Below the pieces are notes generated by a model that saw only the letters and a program-made list of their open reading frames with translations, had not been told where the DNA came from and did no database searches. Of a stretch of 17,351 nt of DNA, positions 14,368-17,351 are shown piece by piece. Position numbers and translations under genes: made by a program. The number at the start of each line of letters is the position of its first letter. Positions within the stretch are counted from its first letter, which is position 1. The stretch lies in assembly GCA_039820585.1 (NCBI GenBank), contig JBCBPV010000078.1:1-17351 (forward strand). Direction: 5' to 3'. This DNA is from JBCBGF01 sp039820585. Lineage in GTDB: Bacteria > Pseudomonadota > Alphaproteobacteria > Rhodobacterales > Rhodobacteraceae.

Positions 14368-14925
14368 CTAGCGCAGATCCGGCGCGTAGGTCAGGATGAC
14401 CGGCACCACCAGCTCTTCCTCATCGGTCAGGTGGCGGTCGAGGAAGCGGTGGAACCGTATCAGGCCAGTGTGAAGCGTACCGACCCTGTCCCGCGCCTCA
14501 GACCCAGAGACGACCTGCAAGGTTGCGTTCATCGTATCCGCCATCGCGTGGATGTGCCCGTCGAGGGCGTTATGATCGGCATCCAAAAGCTCGAAACCAT
14601 CTGAGATACGCGCGTCAAGGCCATTTAGTTGCGGGAAATAGTGCTGGTCTTCAACCTGGTGATGGGTGTGCAGCTGGTTCAGCAGAAACCCACCATAGCG
14701 CTGTGTCTCTTGGGCATGGGCGACGGGATCGATCTGGCCATCGAGATACCCTTCCGACCCTACCCGCAACCGGTCCAGCACATCGCGGAACATAAGGTGA
14801 CGGTCCAACCAGAAGCGTATGATATCATTGAAATTCGGATGCTTGTCCCAGCCGGAGCGTGGGAGCGTTTCGACCAGTACCCTCAGGGCGTCTGGCAGAC
14901 CGGTGCGTTCTTCCAGTTTCAGCAT
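14368..14925 (-). CDS. Hemerythrin-like HHE cation-binding domain protein
   Basis: 185 residues, all helical in appearance, no signal peptide. The metal-ligand pattern of a hemerythrin-like four-helix bundle is visible: His43 (DRHLMF), LHTHHQVEDQHYF (85-97, with His89, Glu92 or Glu/His alternatives and His95), DADHNALDGHIH (115-126), and FHRFLDRHLTDEEELVVP (158-175, with His165 and Glu169/170). Such proteins bind a di-iron centre and serve in oxygen, NO or iron handling; the role here is unknown. It starts 6 nt after the betA stop with GGGAG upstream, so it is co-transcribed with betBA. Confidence 0.85.
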   Translation of the reverse strand: MLKLEERTGLPDALRVLVETLPRSGWDKHPNFNDIIRFWLDRHLMFRDVLDRLRVGSEGYLDGQIDPVAHAQETQRYGGFLLNQLHTHHQVEDQHYFPQLNGLDARISDGFELLDADHNALDGHIHAMADTMNATLQVVSGSEARDRVGTLHTGLIRFHRFLDRHLTDEEELVVPVILTYAPDLR

Positions 14926-14931
14926 GGCTCC

Positions 14932-16614
14932 CTATTCCGCTGCAGAGGCGGGACCAACCGCCTCACGCTGCGCTGTTTGCCAATGCGCCACAAGTTCTGG
15001 CCCGCGGTTGTCGCGGGCAAGAAGGCCCTTGCCCAAGATATGATCAGCCGCCTTTTCACCCACCATAGTAGAGGGCGCGTTGAGGTTGCCATTGGGGATC
15101 TGCGGGAAGACCGCACTGTCGGCGACGCGCAAGCCGTCCACGCCGATTACGCAGGTGTCGGCATCCACAACCGCACCCGGATCATCCGGCGCGCCCATGC
15201 GACAGGTGCCGCAGGGGTGATAGGCGCTTTCAGCATGCTCGCGAATGAAAGCGTCGATTTCATTGTCAGATTGCACCTCCGGGCCAGGCTGGATCTCATG
15301 CCGGGTGAAGGCGGCCAGAGACGGTTGAGCGAGGATTTCGCGGACGAGGCGGATACCTGTGCGAAAGTCATCCCAATCAGAAACTTCGCTCATGTAATTG
15401 AACCGAATTCTCGGCTTATCCTGCACACCAGTGCCGCCCAACCGCACGGCCCCTCGACTGGCGGAACGCATTGGGCCCACATGCGCCTGGTACCCATGCC
15501 CCTCTGCCGCGGCCGTCCCGTCATACCGCACGGCAATGGGCAGGAAGTGTACCTGCAAGTCGGGATAGGACAGCCCCGCGCGGGATCGCAGAAAGGCAAA
15601 AGCCTCGAACTGGTTTGACGCCCCCGGTCCCTCGCGCGCGATCAGCCAGCGCAGGCCCACCTGGGCTTTGCCGAAGAGGTTCCAGTAGCGGTAGAGCGAT
15701 ACAGGTTGCGACGCTGCCATCTGGATATAAACCTCCAGATGATCCTGGAGGTTGCTGCCCACGCCCGGCCTGTCGGCGATGACCCCTATGCCATGCTCGG
15801 CCAGATGGGCCGCTGGACCGATGCCCGAGCGCATCAGAATCAGCGGACTGCCGATGGGCCCCGCCGATAGGATCACCTCGCGCCGTGCCGCGATTGTCTG
15901 AGACGCGCCGCCCGGCTTTCTCAGTACGATCCCCGTTGCGCGCCCGTCCGCAATCTGCACCCGGTCGACAAGGCCGCGCACTAGCGTGCAGGTGTCACGC
16001 CTTAGCGACGGTCGCAGGTAGGCATTGGCCCCGGACCAGCGCCGCCCTTGCCAGATAGTGGCATCGCCCCGGCCCACCCCCTCTTGCGCCGCACCGTTGT
16101 AGTCCGGCGTGAAGGGGTATCCCGCCTCTTGCGCGGCCTCGATAAAGGCTTGGGTCAGCGGGTTCGCCGCCTCAGCCTGGCGCACATGGAGCGGGCCGCT
16201 GTCGCCCCGCCAGCTGGAGCGTTCGGGGCCATGCCACGTCTCCATCCGCCGGAAATAGGGCAGCACATCGGCATAGCCCCACCCAGTGGCCCCCATCCCC
16301 TCCCAGGTATCGAAGTCATGGGCATGGCCGCGCACATAGACCATGCCGTTAATCGAGGATGAGCCACCGATCACCTTGCCGCGCGGGCAGGCCATGCGGC
16401 GTCCGCCCATATGCGGCTCTGGCTCGGTCTCGTAGCCCCAGTCGTAGCGCTTCATGTTCATTGGAAAGCTGAGCGCGCCGGGCATCTGGATGAACGGCCC
16501 CGCATCGGTGCCGCCATGTTCGACGACGATCACGGACGACCCTGCCGCGCTGAGCCGATACGCAAGCGCGCAGCCAGCAGAACCCGCGCCGACGACGATG
16601 AAATCAGCTTCCAT
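14932..16614 (-). CDS. betA: Choline dehydrogenase
   Basis: 560 residues, close to E. coli BetA (556). A GMC-family flavoenzyme with the FAD-binding VVGAGSAGCALAYRL (7-21), GKVIGGSSSINGMVYVRG (GMC signature 1), SAGPIGSPLILMRSGIGP (GMC signature 2), the catalytic His466 in AYHPCGTCRMG and the following GNLNAPSTMVGEKAAD. It oxidises choline to betaine aldehyde at the membrane. ATG 16614 overlaps the betB stop as TGATG; a TTG one codon earlier is less likely. The order is betB-betA, then a hemerythrin-like gene 6 nt later. Choline import and betI are not visible. Related GMC alcohol dehydrogenases are the main alternative, but the betB partner makes BetA firm. Confidence 0.95.
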   Translation of the reverse strand: MEADFIVVGAGSAGCALAYRLSAAGSSVIVVEHGGTDAGPFIQMPGALSFPMNMKRYDWGYETEPEPHMGGRRMACPRGKVIGGSSSINGMVYVRGHAHDFDTWEGMGATGWGYADVLPYFRRMETWHGPERSSWRGDSGPLHVRQAEAANPLTQAFIEAAQEAGYPFTPDYNGAAQEGVGRGDATIWQGRRWSGANAYLRPSLRRDTCTLVRGLVDRVQIADGRATGIVLRKPGGASQTIAARREVILSAGPIGSPLILMRSGIGPAAHLAEHGIGVIADRPGVGSNLQDHLEVYIQMAASQPVSLYRYWNLFGKAQVGLRWLIAREGPGASNQFEAFAFLRSRAGLSYPDLQVHFLPIAVRYDGTAAAEGHGYQAHVGPMRSASRGAVRLGGTGVQDKPRIRFNYMSEVSDWDDFRTGIRLVREILAQPSLAAFTRHEIQPGPEVQSDNEIDAFIREHAESAYHPCGTCRMGAPDDPGAVVDADTCVIGVDGLRVADSAVFPQIPNGNLNAPSTMVGEKAADHILGKGLLARDNRGPELVAHWQTAQREAVGPASAAE

Positions 16615-17351
16615 CAATACGGTGCCTCAACACCGCCCATGCCGACATAGACGGATTTCAGCCGGGTATAGTGGTCAAGCGCGGCCTTGGCGTTTTCCCG
16701 CCCGATGCCAGAGGCTTTCACGCCGCCGAAAGGCATGCCGGCGGGCGTGAGGTTGTAGGTGTTGATCCAGCATGTCCCGGCCTCAAGCGCGGCGACCATG
16801 CGGTGGGCGCGCGCCAGATCGCGGGTAAAGACGCCCGCGGCCAGGCCAAAGTGGGTCGCGTTGGCACGGGTCAGCACCTCGTCCTCTGTGTCGAAGTCGA
16901 ACACGGCCATCACGGGGCCGAAGATTTCTTCGCGCGCGATGGTCATCTCATCGGTGACCCTCGCGAATACGGTCGGCTCCACGAACCAACCGGGGTGGTC
17001 GACGCGCGATCCGCCGGTGATAAGGGTCGCCCCTTCCTCTCGCCCGCGGGCAATGTAGCCCAGCACAATCTCCATCTGGTTTTCACTGACGAGCGGGCCG
17101 AAGTTGACGGCTTCGTCCAGCGGATCGCCCATGATCACCGCGTCAAGGCGCGCCTTAAGGCGGTCGAGAAAGGCGTCGCGGAGACCCGATTGCACGAAGA
17201 CACGTGTGCCATTAGAGCAGACTTGGCCGGAGGAGTAGAAGTTAGCGTTGATCGCGCCAGAGACCGCGTCGTCGAGATCGGCATCGTCGAAAATGATGAG
17301 GGGCGATTTGCCGCCCAACTCCATCGTGACGGCATGAAATCCGTCACGATG
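16614..17351 (-). CDS. betB: Betaine-aldehyde dehydrogenase, N-terminal half cut by window
   Basis: The C-terminal 245 residues are visible; about half the enzyme lies beyond the window end. VTMELGGKSPL holds the general-base Glu, and GQVCSNGTRVFV holds the catalytic nucleophile Cys. EEIFGPVMAVFDFD binds NAD, and NLTPAGMPFGGVKASGIGREN closes the fold. It oxidises betaine aldehyde to glycine betaine with NAD+, giving an osmoprotectant and, in roseobacters, a carbon and nitrogen source. It overlaps betA by one base (TGATG). The first residues seen (HRDGFHA) are encoded by a perfect inverted repeat at the very end of the window, so the first few codons deserve caution. Confidence 0.95.
   Translation of the reverse strand, partial: HRDGFHAVTMELGGKSPLIIFDDADLDDAVSGAINANFYSSGQVCSNGTRVFVQSGLRDAFLDRLKARLDAVIMGDPLDEAVNFGPLVSENQMEIVLGYIARGREEGATLITGGSRVDHPGWFVEPTVFARVTDEMTIAREEIFGPVMAVFDFDTEDEVLTRANATHFGLAAGVFTRDLARAHRMVAALEAGTCWINTYNLTPAGMPFGGVKASGIGRENAKAALDHYTRLKSVYVGMGGVEAPY
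17322..17351. repeat. Perfect 11-bp inverted repeat at the window end
   Basis: CATCGTGACGG (17322-17332), an 8-nt spacer, then its exact reverse complement CCGTCACGATG (17341-17351), ending at the last base. It falls inside the betB coding sequence. There is no T-run and no gene end, so it is not a terminator. It may be coincidental coding sequence or a fold-back junction at a contig end. Confidence 0.6.

Noticed and set aside
14629..15618. Plus-strand open frame (329 codons) opposite betA and the hemerythrin gene
   Set aside because: Both opposite genes have intact family motifs; the translated shadow has no family resemblance.

Overview
The window is 17,351 bp of GC-rich, densely coded DNA. 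It looks like a chromosomal segment of an alphaproteobacterium, most likely Rhodobacteraceae (Roseobacter group). The reasons are a complex I NDUFA12-type subunit, the accB-accC-aat block facing DUF2155-mlaD-NDUFA12, a RutR-type regulator with a reductive pyrimidine pathway, and GC-biased third codon positions. This placement is inferred from gene content, not from a marker-gene search. I see no tRNA, rRNA, CRISPR array, transposase or phage gene. No stretch longer than 300 bases lacks a gene; the longest gap is about 230 bp (8227-8457).

Left half (1-8226): reductive pyrimidine catabolism. From left to right: a 3'-truncated M20-family N-carbamoyl-beta-alanine/amino-acid amidohydrolase (-); a guest PAPS sulfotransferase (+); an omega-amino acid (beta-alanine):pyruvate aminotransferase (-); rutR (+), divergent from the aminotransferase; a small disordered orphan protein (+); and a four-gene minus-strand operon preT - DUF1428 - two-helix membrane protein - preA. 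PreT/PreA would reduce uracil/thymine, an unseen dihydropyrimidinase (probably beyond base 1) would open the ring, the amidohydrolase would release beta-alanine, and the aminotransferase would make malonate semialdehyde. Two 16-bp palindromes resembling the RutR consensus lie just upstream of the aminotransferase (3581-3596) and of preT (8273-8288). They suggest one regulator controls both arms.

Middle (8458-12778): housekeeping. accB-accC (biotin carboxyl carrier protein and biotin carboxylase) and aat (leucyl/phenylalanyl-tRNA-protein transferase) run on +. They converge, with a 37-nt coding overlap, on a minus-strand run of NDUFA12, mlaD and a DUF2155 protein.

Right (12894-17351), all minus: betB (5' end cut by the window) - betA - a hemerythrin-domain protein, tightly packed, followed by a secreted staphylococcal-nuclease-like protein and a family 25 glycosyltransferase. 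betA and betB convert choline to glycine betaine. The final 30 bases form a perfect 11-bp inverted repeat flush with the end. This could be an ordinary coincidence or a fold-back assembly artefact.

Overall this is ordinary roseobacter-like chromosome. The parts most worth a second look are the two candidate RutR operators and the two uncharacterised genes carried inside the preT-preA operon.
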